Shown in pieces: positions 34,906 through 44,271 of a stretch of 64,000 bases of DNA (position 1 is the stretch's first letter; each line of letters begins with the position of its first letter). The DNA is taken from NCBI RefSeq assembly GCF_014212015.1, contig NZ_JACJVN010000021.1, positions 555 to 64,554 of the forward strand, written 5' to 3'. The translations under genes and the position numbers were made by a program. Source of the DNA: Cohnella lubricantis (GTDB lineage: Bacteria > Bacillota > Bacilli > Paenibacillales > Paenibacillaceae). Under the pieces are notes generated by a model. It made no database searches, was not told where the DNA came from, and saw nothing but the letters and a program-made list of their open reading frames with translations.

Positions 34906-36363
34906 ATGGAACTTTGGAACGCGATCTCTTCGCTTCCCCCTTCTCCAACCCGATTCTATGACGAGATGTTCAGCGGCCAGGCAGTAAGGCCCCATTACGA
35001 GAGGGTACAGGCCCTTCTGTCTCGCCTTAGCTTCTCCGAGCGGGAAGCCCGCCAAGCGGCCATGAATCGCCGGCTGCTGGAGGAAGGCATCACGTTCACG
35101 CTGGCGCAGGCCGACCAGCCGGATGCGCTCGAGCGAACGATCCCGTTCGACTTCTTGCCCCGGATTCTGACGGCCGAAGAATGGGACGTGATCGAGCGGG
35201 GGGTCAGCCAGCGCGTACGGGCGCTGAACGCATTCCTCCGCGACGTGTATCATGATCAGAACATTTTCAAGGATGGCCTCATTCCCCGCCGCATGGTGCT
35301 CGGCAACCGATACTTCCGTACCGAGATGATGCGCATGTCCGTTCCCGCGGGCACATATATTACGGCGTCCGGCATCGACTTGATCCGCGACGAACAAGGA
35401 CGCTTCTTCGTTCTCGAGGACAACCTGCGCTCGCCGTCTGGCTTCTCCTACATCTACAAGAGCCGATCAATCATGACGCATGACTTCCCCGAGATGTACT
35501 TCTCCTACCCGGTCCGCGGCCTCGACCGATCGCTTGGCGCCTTCCGCTCCGCGCTTCGCCATCTGGCGCCGGGCGGCAAGAGCGATCCCGTCATTGCGCT
35601 GCTCACGCCGGGCAGCTTCAATTCCGCTTACTTCGAGCATGCGTTCCTGGCTCAGCAGATGGGGCTTGAGCTGGTGGAAGGGCGCGACTTGGTCTGCCGC
35701 GACCACAAGATCTATATCCGAAGCCTGAACGGGCTGAAGCGGGTAGACGTCCTGTATCGCCGCATCGACGACGACTTCCTCGATCCGCTGGCATTCCGGC
35801 CGGATTCGCTGCTCGGCGTCGCCGGCCTGATGAATGCCTACCGGTTCGGCAATGTAGCCATCGCCAACGCGCCGGGAACCGGCGTGGCCGACGACAAAGC
35901 GATCTATTCGTTCGTGCCGGAGATGATCCGGTATTACTTGAACGAGAAGCCGATCCTGGCGAACGTGCCGACGTATCTGATGAGCCGCCCGGAGGAGCGC
36001 GAATATGTGCTGGAGCGGCTGGACCAGATGGTCGTCAAGGAGACGGCTCTGTCCGGCGGGTACGGCATGCTGATCGGCCCGTCCTCGACCGAACGGGAAC
36101 GGGAGCGGTTCGCGGAGAAGATTCGCGACAATCCGGACAATTATATCGCCCAGCCGACGATTCAGCTGTCGACGGCGCCGGTCGTGCTGGACGGCAAGCT
36201 GGTGTCGCGGCACATCGACCTAAGGGTGTTCGCGATCTCCGACGGGCCGAACGTGCATGTGCTGCCGGGAGGGCTGACGCGGGTCGCGATGAGGGAAGGC
36301 TCGCTTGTCGTCAACTCGTCGCAAGGCGGCGGGTGCAAGGACACCTGGGTGCTCGCGAGATAA
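34906..36363 (+). CDS. Circularly permuted ATP-grasp protein
   Basis: This 485-residue protein belongs to the circularly permuted ATP-grasp type 2 family (formerly DUF404/DUF407). Visible conserved blocks are PRRMVLGNRYFR, ASGIDLIRDEQGRFFVLEDNLRSPSG (about residues 155-180), LLTPGSFNSAYFEH, and the late VVKETALSGGYGM and RHIDLRVFAI that in permuted ATP-grasps supply ATP and Mg ligands. Members are predicted to make peptide-like amide bonds; no substrate is established. I chose ATG 34906 with GAGGAG eight bases upstream. It is first in a three-gene operon. Confidence 0.85.
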   Translation: MELWNAISSLPPSPTRFYDEMFSGQAVRPHYERVQALLSRLSFSEREARQAAMNRRLLEEGITFTLAQADQPDALERTIPFDFLPRILTAEEWDVIERGVSQRVRALNAFLRDVYHDQNIFKDGLIPRRMVLGNRYFRTEMMRMSVPAGTYITASGIDLIRDEQGRFFVLEDNLRSPSGFSYIYKSRSIMTHDFPEMYFSYPVRGLDRSLGAFRSALRHLAPGGKSDPVIALLTPGSFNSAYFEHAFLAQQMGLELVEGRDLVCRDHKIYIRSLNGLKRVDVLYRRIDDDFLDPLAFRPDSLLGVAGLMNAYRFGNVAIANAPGTGVADDKAIYSFVPEMIRYYLNEKPILANVPTYLMSRPEEREYVLERLDQMVVKETALSGGYGMLIGPSSTERERERFAEKIRDNPDNYIAQPTIQLSTAPVVLDGKLVSRHIDLRVFAISDGPNVHVLPGGLTRVAMREGSLVVNSSQGGGCKDTWVLAR

Positions 36364-36382
36364 TTGCCAAGGGGGAGTAGCC

Positions 36383-37333
36383 ATGTTGGACCGAACAGCC
36401 GAGTCGTTGTTCTGGATCGGCCGTTACACGGAACGGGCGGAGAACCATGCGCGCCTGATCGACGTGTATTATCACGTTCGCGAGGAGGCGGACGGAGAGG
36501 ATGCGGGGCTGTGGAAGCGGATCGTCGGCGCGATCGGCGATCTATCCGGCTACGAGGAGAGATACCGCGAGTACCGGGAACGGGAAGTGCTGCATTACTT
36601 GACGCTCGATCCAAGCCAGCCGAACTCGCTCATTACGTGCATCGCGCAGGCGCGGGATAATCTGAAGAAGATACGGGAGCAGCTTCCGTCCGATCTGTGG
36701 AATCGGTTGAACGGCTTCTATCTGTGGCTGCGTCAAGCTGCCATCGGGGAAGTGATCGCCGAGCCGCACCGGTTCTTCGAGCGGGTGAAGGAGGGATTGG
36801 CGGCTTTCCAAGGAACGGCGGTGTCCATCACGCTGCGCGACCATTCGTGGCACCTGATGGAGAGCGGAAGATACCTGGAACGATCTGAAAATATCGTTCG
36901 CCTGCTGCAATCGGTCAGCCAGACAGTCAGCGAGAAGGGAGAGTCCAGCTTCTCCTGCTTGCTGGCCGTTCTGAAGTCGGTCGGCGGCTACGAAGCCTAT
37001 CGGCGGCTCGCGATCGAGGAGCTGTCGCTCGAAGAGGTCGCTTCGTTCCTGCTGCTGCAGGAGGCGTTCCCGCGGTCGGCCCATTACGCGATCGCGTCAT
37101 TCGAGACAAGCGTTCGAGCGATGAAGTCGGGGGCCGACCGGTCCGGTGCCGCAATCGACAAGATTATCCGCATGGCCGGCAAAGCTCGATCCGAACTGAG
37201 CTGGCTGGACCGGCAGGATGTGACGCCAGCCTCGATCGGAGCGGTGATCGGGCAGTTGCTCGCCGCCAATCGCCAATTGGGAGAGGCGATGGCGCGGGCG
37301 TTTTTTTCCCCTGGATGGGAGGTTATCGCATGA
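36383..37333 (+). CDS. Alpha-E domain protein
   Basis: This 316-residue, almost entirely helical protein is an alpha-E family member (DUF403). MLDRTAESLFWIGRYTERAENHARLI is the hallmark start, and a second SGRYLERSENIVRLLQ (about residue 160) repeats the same R-Y-x-E-R-x-E-N pattern. Function is unknown; it always travels with permuted ATP-grasp and transglutaminase genes. GGGGGAG precedes the ATG, 19 bases after the previous stop. Confidence 0.87.
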   Translation: MLDRTAESLFWIGRYTERAENHARLIDVYYHVREEADGEDAGLWKRIVGAIGDLSGYEERYREYREREVLHYLTLDPSQPNSLITCIAQARDNLKKIREQLPSDLWNRLNGFYLWLRQAAIGEVIAEPHRFFERVKEGLAAFQGTAVSITLRDHSWHLMESGRYLERSENIVRLLQSVSQTVSEKGESSFSCLLAVLKSVGGYEAYRRLAIEELSLEEVASFLLLQEAFPRSAHYAIASFETSVRAMKSGADRSGAAIDKIIRMAGKARSELSWLDRQDVTPASIGAVIGQLLAANRQLGEAMARAFFSPGWEVIA

Positions 37334-38193
37334 GGCTGGAGATCTGCCATACAACAAGGTACCGGTATGGGGACAACGTATCGGACAGTGTCAATGAGCT
37401 TCGCCTCGCGCCGCGTACGGACGAGCGGCAGGCTTGCTACCATCATACGCTGGCGATCGATCCGAATGTCTCGCTGCTGTCTTACGAAGACTACTTCGGC
37501 AATCGGGTGCATTCATTCACGGCTTACGAGCCGCACCGTGAGCTCGTCATTACATCGCGTTCAACCGTCGTGACGAGAGATTCTTCTTATTCGCGCGTCC
37601 CCGACGCCGACCCGTATGCCGAGTGGGCGAAGGTGCGAAGCGCGGCATTCGTGAATGCGAACGCCGAATATTTGCTCCCGACTGTCTATGCATCCTTCCA
37701 TCCGAATGTGGCGGCATATGCGCACGGGATCGGCGGGGACGAAGGCGGCGTCTATGGCTTCGCGCTTGAGGCGACGCGGCGGATCAACGAGGACTTCGAA
37801 TATAAGCCGCAGTCGACGGGGGTGCAGACGACGTCTGATGAGCTGATCGGCCTTGGCGCAGGCGTGTGCCAGGACTTCGCGCACCTGATGCTCTCGGTGT
37901 GCCGCATTCGCGGCGTGGCCGCCCGCTATGTGAGCGGCTATCACTACGTCGGCGACCTGCAGGGGCGCGGCGCGGACTTCGAGCAGGCCTCGCACGCGTG
38001 GGTGGAGGCCTACGTGCCGGGCGTCGGCTGGCAGGGCTTCGACCCGACGAACAACGGGCTCGTCGACTGGCGCTACATCAAGCTCGCGCACGGCCGCGAT
38101 TACCTGGACATCGTGCCGGTCAAAGGCATCTACCGCGGCACCGGCGAACAGGAGCTGCTGGTGACGGTGGATGTGCGGCTAGCGGCGGGCTGA
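37330..38193 (+). CDS. Transglutaminase-like cysteine peptidase family protein
   Basis: This 287-residue protein starts with MRLEICHTTRYRYG, the N-terminal beta domain of bacterial transglutaminase-like proteins. The catalytic triad is visible: Cys in GAGVCQDFAH (about residue 179), His in SHAWVEAYVPG (about 218) and Asp in GFDPTN (about 233). Such enzymes may cleave or form amide links. The start codon overlaps the alpha-E stop (ATGA), so translation is coupled. It probably acts on the product of the ATP-grasp partner. Confidence 0.88.
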   Translation: MRLEICHTTRYRYGDNVSDSVNELRLAPRTDERQACYHHTLAIDPNVSLLSYEDYFGNRVHSFTAYEPHRELVITSRSTVVTRDSSYSRVPDADPYAEWAKVRSAAFVNANAEYLLPTVYASFHPNVAAYAHGIGGDEGGVYGFALEATRRINEDFEYKPQSTGVQTTSDELIGLGAGVCQDFAHLMLSVCRIRGVAARYVSGYHYVGDLQGRGADFEQASHAWVEAYVPGVGWQGFDPTNNGLVDWRYIKLAHGRDYLDIVPVKGIYRGTGEQELLVTVDVRLAAG

Positions 38194-38404
38194 ACGGTTG
38201 CGGCTGAACTGCCTGCGGGCCGAACGCCTGCGGGCTGAATGGCTGCGGTCGCGTCGCGCAAGCTGGAAGGCGGTTGGCCGCGGGGACCGAATGGAACAGT
38301 TGAGGCGGCGCGATATCGTTCGGATTCATGCCCTTCTATTTCATATTTTATCGCTAATTATCGCCATCATCCTTTAAATAGCGAATAATTAGTCGTATGA
38401 TCGC

Positions 38405-38433
38405 TTGACATATTCGGGTATTCGGGGTAGCAT
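38405..38433 (+). promoter_or_regulatory. Promoter of the riboswitch transcript
   Basis: TTGACA and TAGCAT are separated by exactly 17 bases. Transcription would begin near 38440, just before the aptamer. Confidence 0.65.
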
Positions 38434-38462
38434 TTGAAGTGCCTTATGGCCTTCATATGTTT

Positions 38463-38538
38463 CTTCCTCTCGTATATCCCCGGCGATATGGGCCGGGAGT
38501 CTCTACCGGGAACCGCAAATTCCTGACTACGACGGAAG
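38463..38538 (+). promoter_or_regulatory. Purine riboswitch aptamer, guanine class
   Basis: All conserved elements are present in order: GTATA after the 5' P1 strand, GATATGG, GTCTCTACC, ACCGCAAAT and GACTACG. P2 pairs CCCGGC with GCCGGG, and P3 pairs GGGAA with TTCCT. P1 pairs CTTCC...TCGT with ACGA...GGAAG across a small internal loop. The specificity base, the C in GACTACG, is C as in guanine sensors; adenine sensors have U there. It ends about 105 bases before the FAD oxidoreductase gene. Confidence 0.92.
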
Positions 38539-38589
38539 TGGGACGTTAACCGTAACGTTATCACCTGCCGTCTGTAGCCGGGATTTTTT
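38521..38589 (+). terminator. Riboswitch expression platform: terminator overlapping the aptamer
   Basis: The 5' arm 38521-38535 (TCCTGACTACGACGG) is made of the 3' strands of P3 and P1 and the core GACTAC. It pairs with 38568-38583 (CCGTCTGTAGCCGGGA) with one bulge, one mismatch and a G-U pair. Inside is a second hairpin ACGTTA-ACCG-TAACGT, and six T follow the outer stem. Terminator and folded aptamer cannot form together. Confidence 0.7.
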
Positions 38590-38644
38590 GCGTTTTTGCC
38601 GGCTGCGGCGGACCACAGTCTAAATTATGGGAAGGATGACTTCA

Positions 38645-40081
38645 TTGAATCGTTATGACGTCGTCGTTGTTGGTGCCGGACCCGCAGGAATCTTTGCTTG
38701 TTATGAGTTGAGCCGCAAGGCGCCGGAGCTGAAGGTGCTGCTCGTGGACAAAGGGCACGAGATTCGCCGCCGGAGCTGTCCGATTCTGGAGGAGAAGATT
38801 AAGCTCTGTCCTCCTGCGGCCGGGAAGAAGGAATTCGCCGGCTGTCTCCCGGCCTGCTCCATTACGGCGGGCTTCGGCGGCGCAGGCGCTTACAGCGATG
38901 GGAAGTTCAATATTACGACCGAGTTCGGCGGCTGGCTGACCGACTATCTGCCGGCTTCTCAAGTGCTCTCGCTCATCCGCTACGTGGACGAGGTGAATCT
39001 GGAGCACGGCGCCACGGATACGATCACCGACCCGACGACCGATACCGTCAAGGGCATCGAGCGCCGGGCATACGCCGCGGGACTGAAGCTGCTTCGCGCG
39101 CAAGTGCGCCATCTGGGCACCGAGCAGAATCTGGAGATTATGAAGTCAATTGCCGACTACTTGGAGACTCGCATTGACATGCTCTTCAAGACGGAAGTCG
39201 CAGACCTGTTAACGGAGAAGAAGGACGGCAAGCATCGCGTTCGCGGCGTTCTGCTGAAGAACGGGGAGGAGATTCTCGCTGATACGGTCGTGGTCGCTCC
39301 CGGACGCGACGGATCGGCTTGGATGACAGAGGTGCTGCGCAAGCGCCGCCTGAAGATGTACAACAACCAGGTGGACGTCGGCGTGCGCGTCGAGACCTCG
39401 GATATCGTCATGCGCGAGATCAACGAGAACCTCTACGAGGGCAAGTTCATCTACAATACGTCGGTCGGCACGCGCGTGCGGACGTTCTGCAGCAATCCTT
39501 CAGGACACGTCGTCGTCGAGAATCATAGCGGCGTCATGGCCGCCAACGGCCATGCGTTCAAGGACCCGGCCCTCGGATCGAGCAACACGAACTTCGCGCT
39601 GCTCGTCTCGCACAAGTTCACCGAGCCGTTCGACAAGCCGAACGAATACGCCCGCGAGATCTGCAAGCGGGCGAACGACCTCTCCAACGGCGGCGTCATC
39701 GTGCAGAAGTACGGTGACATTCTGCGCGGCCGGCGCTCGACCGCCGACCGCATCAAGGAAGGCTTCCTGGAGCCGACGCTGAAGGAAGCGGTGCCGGGCG
39801 ATCTGGGGCTCGTGCTGCCGTATAACACGATGAAGAGCTTGGTAGAGATGGTAGAGGCGCTGGAGAAGGTAACGCCGGGCATCGCCTCCGAGCACACGCT
39901 GTTCTACGGCGTGGAAGCGAAGTTCTATTCGGCGCGGCCGCTCTTGAACGATCGGCTCGAATCCGAGATCGAAGGGCTCTATTGCGGCGGCGACGGAGCG
40001 GGCGTCACGCGCGGCTTGGCGCAGGCCGGCGCGGCGGGCGTCTGGATCGCTCGCGGCATTGCGGAGCGCATCGGCGGATAA
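38645..40081 (+). CDS. FAD-dependent oxidoreductase, COG2509 type
   Basis: This flavoprotein has about 478 residues. RYDVVVVGAGPAGIFACYEL is the Rossmann dinucleotide fold binding FAD ADP. A cysteine-rich stretch RRSCPILEEKIKLCPPA...AGCLPACS (about residues 35-70) and SDGKFN follow. The C-terminal LYCGGDGAGVTRGLAQAGAAG closes the FAD site. It is a soluble dehydrogenase of the uncharacterised COG2509 group; substrate unknown. I favour TTG 38645, nine bases after GGGAAGG; ATG 38627 and 38636 are in frame but badly spaced. A guanine-class riboswitch controls it, and it is the only gene in the unit. Confidence 0.85.
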   Translation: MNRYDVVVVGAGPAGIFACYELSRKAPELKVLLVDKGHEIRRRSCPILEEKIKLCPPAAGKKEFAGCLPACSITAGFGGAGAYSDGKFNITTEFGGWLTDYLPASQVLSLIRYVDEVNLEHGATDTITDPTTDTVKGIERRAYAAGLKLLRAQVRHLGTEQNLEIMKSIADYLETRIDMLFKTEVADLLTEKKDGKHRVRGVLLKNGEEILADTVVVAPGRDGSAWMTEVLRKRRLKMYNNQVDVGVRVETSDIVMREINENLYEGKFIYNTSVGTRVRTFCSNPSGHVVVENHSGVMAANGHAFKDPALGSSNTNFALLVSHKFTEPFDKPNEYAREICKRANDLSNGGVIVQKYGDILRGRRSTADRIKEGFLEPTLKEAVPGDLGLVLPYNTMKSLVEMVEALEKVTPGIASEHTLFYGVEAKFYSARPLLNDRLESEIEGLYCGGDGAGVTRGLAQAGAAGVWIARGIAERIGG

Positions 40082-40120
40082 TAGGCGCGGGTGATAGGCG
40101 AATACCGCGGCAAGATGGCA

Positions 40121-40147
40121 TGGCGGAGCGAGCGGGTCGCTCCGCCA
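40121..40147. other. Perfect hairpin after the FAD oxidoreductase
   Basis: TGGCGGAGCGA and TCGCTCCGCCA form an 11-bp perfect stem with loop GCGGG but no T run. It may be a processing or weak termination site. The rest of 40148-40271 is AT-rich with no gene. Confidence 0.45.
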
Positions 40148-40271
40148 GCGTCGTTATCGGATGTTTAACGCGTCGTCGCTGTATTCGATAGCCGCTGTAC
40201 AGCTTTTGAGAACAAAAGTATTTATATTCCAATTGTGCATTTAAATAACTGTGTTAATTTTCAGAAAACAA

Positions 40272-40300
40272 TTGTAAACTCCGCGATAAATTTATATAAT
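40272..40300 (+). promoter_or_regulatory. Promoter of the opp operon
   Basis: TTGTAA and TATAAT are separated by exactly 17 bases. It leaves an untranslated leader of about 195 bases whose function I cannot read. Confidence 0.7.
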
Positions 40301-40503
40301 TCTTTGAGAAAACTATGTTAGGTAATTTACCGTAGCGGAGGTGATATATTACATATTTCGTCATATTGCAAGATCCCCGCCTTTAATTATCGGAAAATTT
40401 CGACAAATGAAAAGGCAAAAGGTCGGAAGAGAGACTGGCTAACCAACTGGTGCAGGCACAAGTGGTAGTGAACGTCCATTCGGATCAAGGGAGAGTTGGA
40501 TTC

Positions 40504-42252
40504 ATGAAGAGAATGAACAAGTTAACCGTATGCTTGTCCATCATCGCGCTAGCCGGTTCATTGCTAGCCGCCTGCAGCAATAACAATAATACTACGAACT
40601 CCTCCGCATCGCCGAGCCCATCGGCATCCGCATCCAGTGCATCCCCCAGCGAATCGCCGAGCGCCAGTCCGTCTGAGGACCCGAATGCGCCGGTTGACGG
40701 CGGAAGCCTCGTCATCGGCACGTTCTCCGACATTGTAGCGATCAATCCGATCTATATTCAAGACACATCCTCCGGCGATGTCGCCACCTTCGCCCTCGCC
40801 AACCTGTACGATCTGGACCGCAGCGGCAAGGTCGCTGCCGAACCATGGTCGCTGGCCGCTTCCTTGCCGGAGATCAGCGCCGACGGCCTGAGCTATACCG
40901 TCAAGCTGAAGCCCGAAGCCAAGTGGAACGACGGGACGCCGGTATCCGCCGATGATATCCTCTTCACTTATAACACGATGAAGAATCCGGACGCCGGTTC
41001 GCCGGCCATCAGCGTCACCGACAAGATTGACACGATCACGAAGGTGGATGACAAGACCGTTACCTTCAAGCTGAAGCAAGTCTATGCTCCGTTTATTTAT
41101 TCCCTCTATACGGCGCTTGCTCCATATCACATTCTCAAGGACGTGCCGGTTACGGAACTCGAGAAGCATCCGTACGGCTCCGACGTGGCCCAGACCGTCA
41201 CGAACGGACCGTGGAAGTGGACGGAGTGGAACAAGGGCCAATACTTGACGTTCGAAGCCGACCCGAATTATTGGGGCTCCGTCAAGCCGCACATTCAGAA
41301 GATCACTTACAAGATCTACGCCGACCAGAATACGGAGGTCCAAGCGCTCCTCACGGGCGACATCGACATGACCGCTGCCGTGCCGCTGCCGCTGCTCGAG
41401 ACCGTCCAAGGCAATTCGGACATCGCGGTGAATCTGGCGCCGGGACCGCAATATGAGTACTTTGCCTTCAACTTCAAGGACGAGAACTTCCCGGGCAACT
41501 ATTCGCTGTTTAAGGGCCAGAAGACCCGTCAAGCGATCGCTTATGCGCTTAACCGCCAAGGCATGGTCGACAACATTCTGAAGGGTACGGGCACGCTCAT
41601 GAACTCGCCGTTCCTCGCGACCTCTTGGGCCAATCCGGGAGACGCGGCGACGAATTATACCTACGATCCCGAGAAGGCGAAGCAGCTTCTCGCCGAAGAC
41701 GGCTGGGTTGCGGGCAAGGACGGCATTCTCGAGAAGGATGGCCATAAGTTCTCGTTCGAGCTTCAGTACAACTCGGGCAACAGCCGCCGCGAATCGGTAG
41801 CCGCCGTTATCCAGCAGAACTTGAAGGACGTCGGCATCGAGGTGAAGACGACGGCGCTGGACTTCGCGACGTGGGTCGATCAGAACTTGAATCCGGGCGT
41901 ATTCGAGGCCGCGCTCGGCGCCTGGTCGCTTAGCAACCCGGATCCGGACCAAGAGAGCATCTTCTCCTCGAAGTACTATCCGCCGGCCGGACAGAACAAC
42001 ATCTGGTACAAGAACGAGAAGATCGACCAGCTGTGGGTGGACGGTTACTCGACGACTGATCAAGCGCAGCGCACCGAGATCTACAAGCAGATCGGCGCCG
42101 AGATCTCCGCTGACCTGCCGTACATCTTCCTGTATCAATACGGCACGCCGCAAGCGTTCAACAAGAAGATCAACTATGCGGAAGAAGATAAGCCGGAAGC
42201 GTCGCTGGCGTACGGACAATTCTTCCACATCATCAATTGGTGGATTAAGTAA
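40504..42252 (+). CDS. oppA: Oligopeptide ABC transporter, substrate-binding lipoprotein
   Basis: This 582-residue SBP_bac_5 protein has a lipoprotein signal (LLAACSNN, lipid Cys about residue 23) and a Ser/Ala/Pro-rich linker to about residue 60. LPEISADGLSYTVKLKPEAKWNDGTPVSADDI (cited in parts) and ALNRQGMVDNIL are family motifs, and the two-lobed domain fills the rest. It captures peptides at the outer membrane face for OppBCDF. GGGAGAG sets ATG 40504. Specificity (peptide, nickel or other) cannot be fixed, but family and neighbours favour peptides. Confidence 0.9.
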   Translation: MKRMNKLTVCLSIIALAGSLLAACSNNNNTTNSSASPSPSASASSASPSESPSASPSEDPNAPVDGGSLVIGTFSDIVAINPIYIQDTSSGDVATFALANLYDLDRSGKVAAEPWSLAASLPEISADGLSYTVKLKPEAKWNDGTPVSADDILFTYNTMKNPDAGSPAISVTDKIDTITKVDDKTVTFKLKQVYAPFIYSLYTALAPYHILKDVPVTELEKHPYGSDVAQTVTNGPWKWTEWNKGQYLTFEADPNYWGSVKPHIQKITYKIYADQNTEVQALLTGDIDMTAAVPLPLLETVQGNSDIAVNLAPGPQYEYFAFNFKDENFPGNYSLFKGQKTRQAIAYALNRQGMVDNILKGTGTLMNSPFLATSWANPGDAATNYTYDPEKAKQLLAEDGWVAGKDGILEKDGHKFSFELQYNSGNSRRESVAAVIQQNLKDVGIEVKTTALDFATWVDQNLNPGVFEAALGAWSLSNPDPDQESIFSSKYYPPAGQNNIWYKNEKIDQLWVDGYSTTDQAQRTEIYKQIGAEISADLPYIFLYQYGTPQAFNKKINYAEEDKPEASLAYGQFFHIINWWIK

Positions 42253-42334
42253 AGCAGATTTGACATCTGGATGGCGCTTGTGAGGGGAAGGTTCCGCCGG
42301 ATCCTTCCTCTCTCTTTACTTTCCCCAGGAGGCG

Positions 42335-43312
42335 ATGACCTTGACGGAGTATCTTATTCGTCGTACGCTGCAGTCCGTTCTGGTGCTGTTCCTCATATCC
42401 GTGGTTGCTTTTCTGTTAATTCATGCAGCCCCCGGCGGCCCCAAGTCGATCATGATGTCTCCTCGCGTATCGCCCGAAGTGGCGAAGATTCAGGAGCGCA
42501 ATCTCGGTCTTGATCAGCCAGTACCCATTCAATATGTCAAGTGGCTGGGGAACATGCTTCAAGGCGACCTCGGCAATACTTTCAAGAACAACATCCCGGT
42601 AGGCGAGATTATGTGGCCGACCGTCAAGAATACGTTAGTGCTCATGGCGGCGGCATGGATCGTGTCTCTCATTATCGCGATCCCGTGGGGGATCTACAAC
42701 AGTACCCGGGAATACGGGTTGTCGGATCAGACGGCTTCCTTCATCTCCTATATCGGATTCGCGATGCCGTCCTTCTGGTTCGGGATTATTCTGCAAGAGA
42801 TCTTCGCGTTGAAGTTAGGCTGGCTCCCGCTATCCGACATGTACAAGCTAGGGAATGAGGGCGATATCGGCGATTTGCTGCTTCACCTGATCATGCCGGT
42901 GTCCGTCCTGTCGCTTGGCTTCCTCGCGAGCTACATGAAGTACGCGCGCTCCAGCATGCTGGAGGTATTGGACCAGGATTACATTCGTACGGCCCGCGCG
43001 AAGGGGCTGAAGGAACGCCGAGTCGTGTTCCGCCACGCGCTGCGCAATGCGCTCATCCCGATCATTACCATTCTCGGTCTCGATCTGCCGATTCTCGTCT
43101 CCGGCGCGGCTCTGACGGAGAGGGTATTTAATTGGCCGGGCATGGGACGCTTGTTCGTCGAATCAGCGGGCCAGCGCGAATATTCCATGCTAATGGCGAT
43201 TACGCTCGTGACCGCTCTATTCGTCGTCGTCGGCAACTTAGTGGCCGACATCCTGTACGCGATCGTTGACCCGCGCGTCAAGCTGGGGAAGAAGGGGGGA
43301 GTCTCGGCATGA
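42335..43312 (+). CDS. oppB: Oligopeptide ABC transporter, permease OppB-type
   Basis: This ~325-residue membrane protein has six helices. The coupling-loop motif DYIRTARAKGLKERRV (about residue 215) contacts the ATPases. AGGAGG lies so close to ATG 42335 that TTG 42341, in frame two codons later, is the better start. It lies 82 bases after oppA in the same operon. Confidence 0.92.
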   Translation: MTLTEYLIRRTLQSVLVLFLISVVAFLLIHAAPGGPKSIMMSPRVSPEVAKIQERNLGLDQPVPIQYVKWLGNMLQGDLGNTFKNNIPVGEIMWPTVKNTLVLMAAAWIVSLIIAIPWGIYNSTREYGLSDQTASFISYIGFAMPSFWFGIILQEIFALKLGWLPLSDMYKLGNEGDIGDLLLHLIMPVSVLSLGFLASYMKYARSSMLEVLDQDYIRTARAKGLKERRVVFRHALRNALIPIITILGLDLPILVSGAALTERVFNWPGMGRLFVESAGQREYSMLMAITLVTALFVVVGNLVADILYAIVDPRVKLGKKGGVSA

Positions 43313-44271
43313 GCGAGACCCAGTCTGCTCCCTTAGCCCCGACTGGCAATCCGAAGGTCAGCAGACGGCCTCCCGGCGCTCTTCGGACGGGGTGGAAGAA
43401 GTTCTCGAGCAATAAGCTGGCGGTTGTCGGCCTGATCGTCTTGGTGTTCTTCGTGCTGGTGGCAGCACTCGCGCCATGGCTGACGCCTTATAAGCCGGAC
43501 AGAATCGATATGATGTTCCCGAACCTGAAGCCGGGCACCGGCAATCACTTGCTCGGCACGGATGAACTAGGCCGGGATATATTCGCCCGTTTGTTGTTCA
43601 GCAGCCGAGTATCTTTGCTTGTCGGCTTCAGCGTAGCAGTCGCAACCGTTATGATTGGCACGTTCATCGGCGCCGTCTCCGGCTATTTCGGAGGATGGGC
43701 GGACACGATCTTCATGCGTCTCGTCGACGTGATGAACTCCATTCCGCTGCTGTTTCTGAACATTCTCGTGCTGGCTATTTTCGATCCGAAGTTTATCTAT
43801 ATGATTCTCATTCTGACCTTCACGGGCTGGATGGGGGTCGCACGGCTCGTTCGGGGATCGTACCTCCAGCTGCGGGAGATGCAGTACGTAGAGGCCGCGC
43901 AAGCGATTGGCGTATCGAGCTGGGGCATCATCATTCGCCACTTGCTGCGCAACGCGACGGCTCCGATCATCGTCAACGCCACGCTGATGGTCGGCAGCGC
44001 CATTCTGAGCGAATCCGCGCTCTCGTATCTGGGGATGGGCGTGCAGCCGCCGCAGACGAGCTGGGGGCAGATGCTGTCCAACGCGCAGGAGTTCATGCTG
44101 ATTGATCCGTTGCAAGCCGTCTATCCGGGTCTATGTATTCTCATTGTCGTGCTCGCCGTGAACTTCATCGGGGACGGACTGCGCGATGCGATGGACCCGA
44201 GGAAGAAAGCGATGATGTCCCCGAGGAGGTTAGATCAATGGCGCAAGAGCTTCTCGAAATCAAAGATTTGA
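43309..44271 (+). CDS. oppC: Oligopeptide ABC transporter, permease OppC-type
   Basis: This 320-residue permease partner has a cytoplasmic N-terminus, six helices and the coupling motif EAAQAIGVSSWGIIIRHLL (about residue 195). GTDELGRDIFAR near residue 85 is typical of OppC/DppC. Its ATG overlaps the oppB stop (ATGA). Confidence 0.93.
   Translation: MSETQSAPLAPTGNPKVSRRPPGALRTGWKKFSSNKLAVVGLIVLVFFVLVAALAPWLTPYKPDRIDMMFPNLKPGTGNHLLGTDELGRDIFARLLFSSRVSLLVGFSVAVATVMIGTFIGAVSGYFGGWADTIFMRLVDVMNSIPLLFLNILVLAIFDPKFIYMILILTFTGWMGVARLVRGSYLQLREMQYVEAAQAIGVSSWGIIIRHLLRNATAPIIVNATLMVGSAILSESALSYLGMGVQPPQTSWGQMLSNAQEFMLIDPLQAVYPGLCILIVVLAVNFIGDGLRDAMDPRKKAMMSPRRLDQWRKSFSKSKI

Noticed and set aside
40301-40503. 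Riboswitch in the opp leader
   Set aside because: The ~195-base leader is long, but I found no conserved motif or clear terminator/antiterminator pair.
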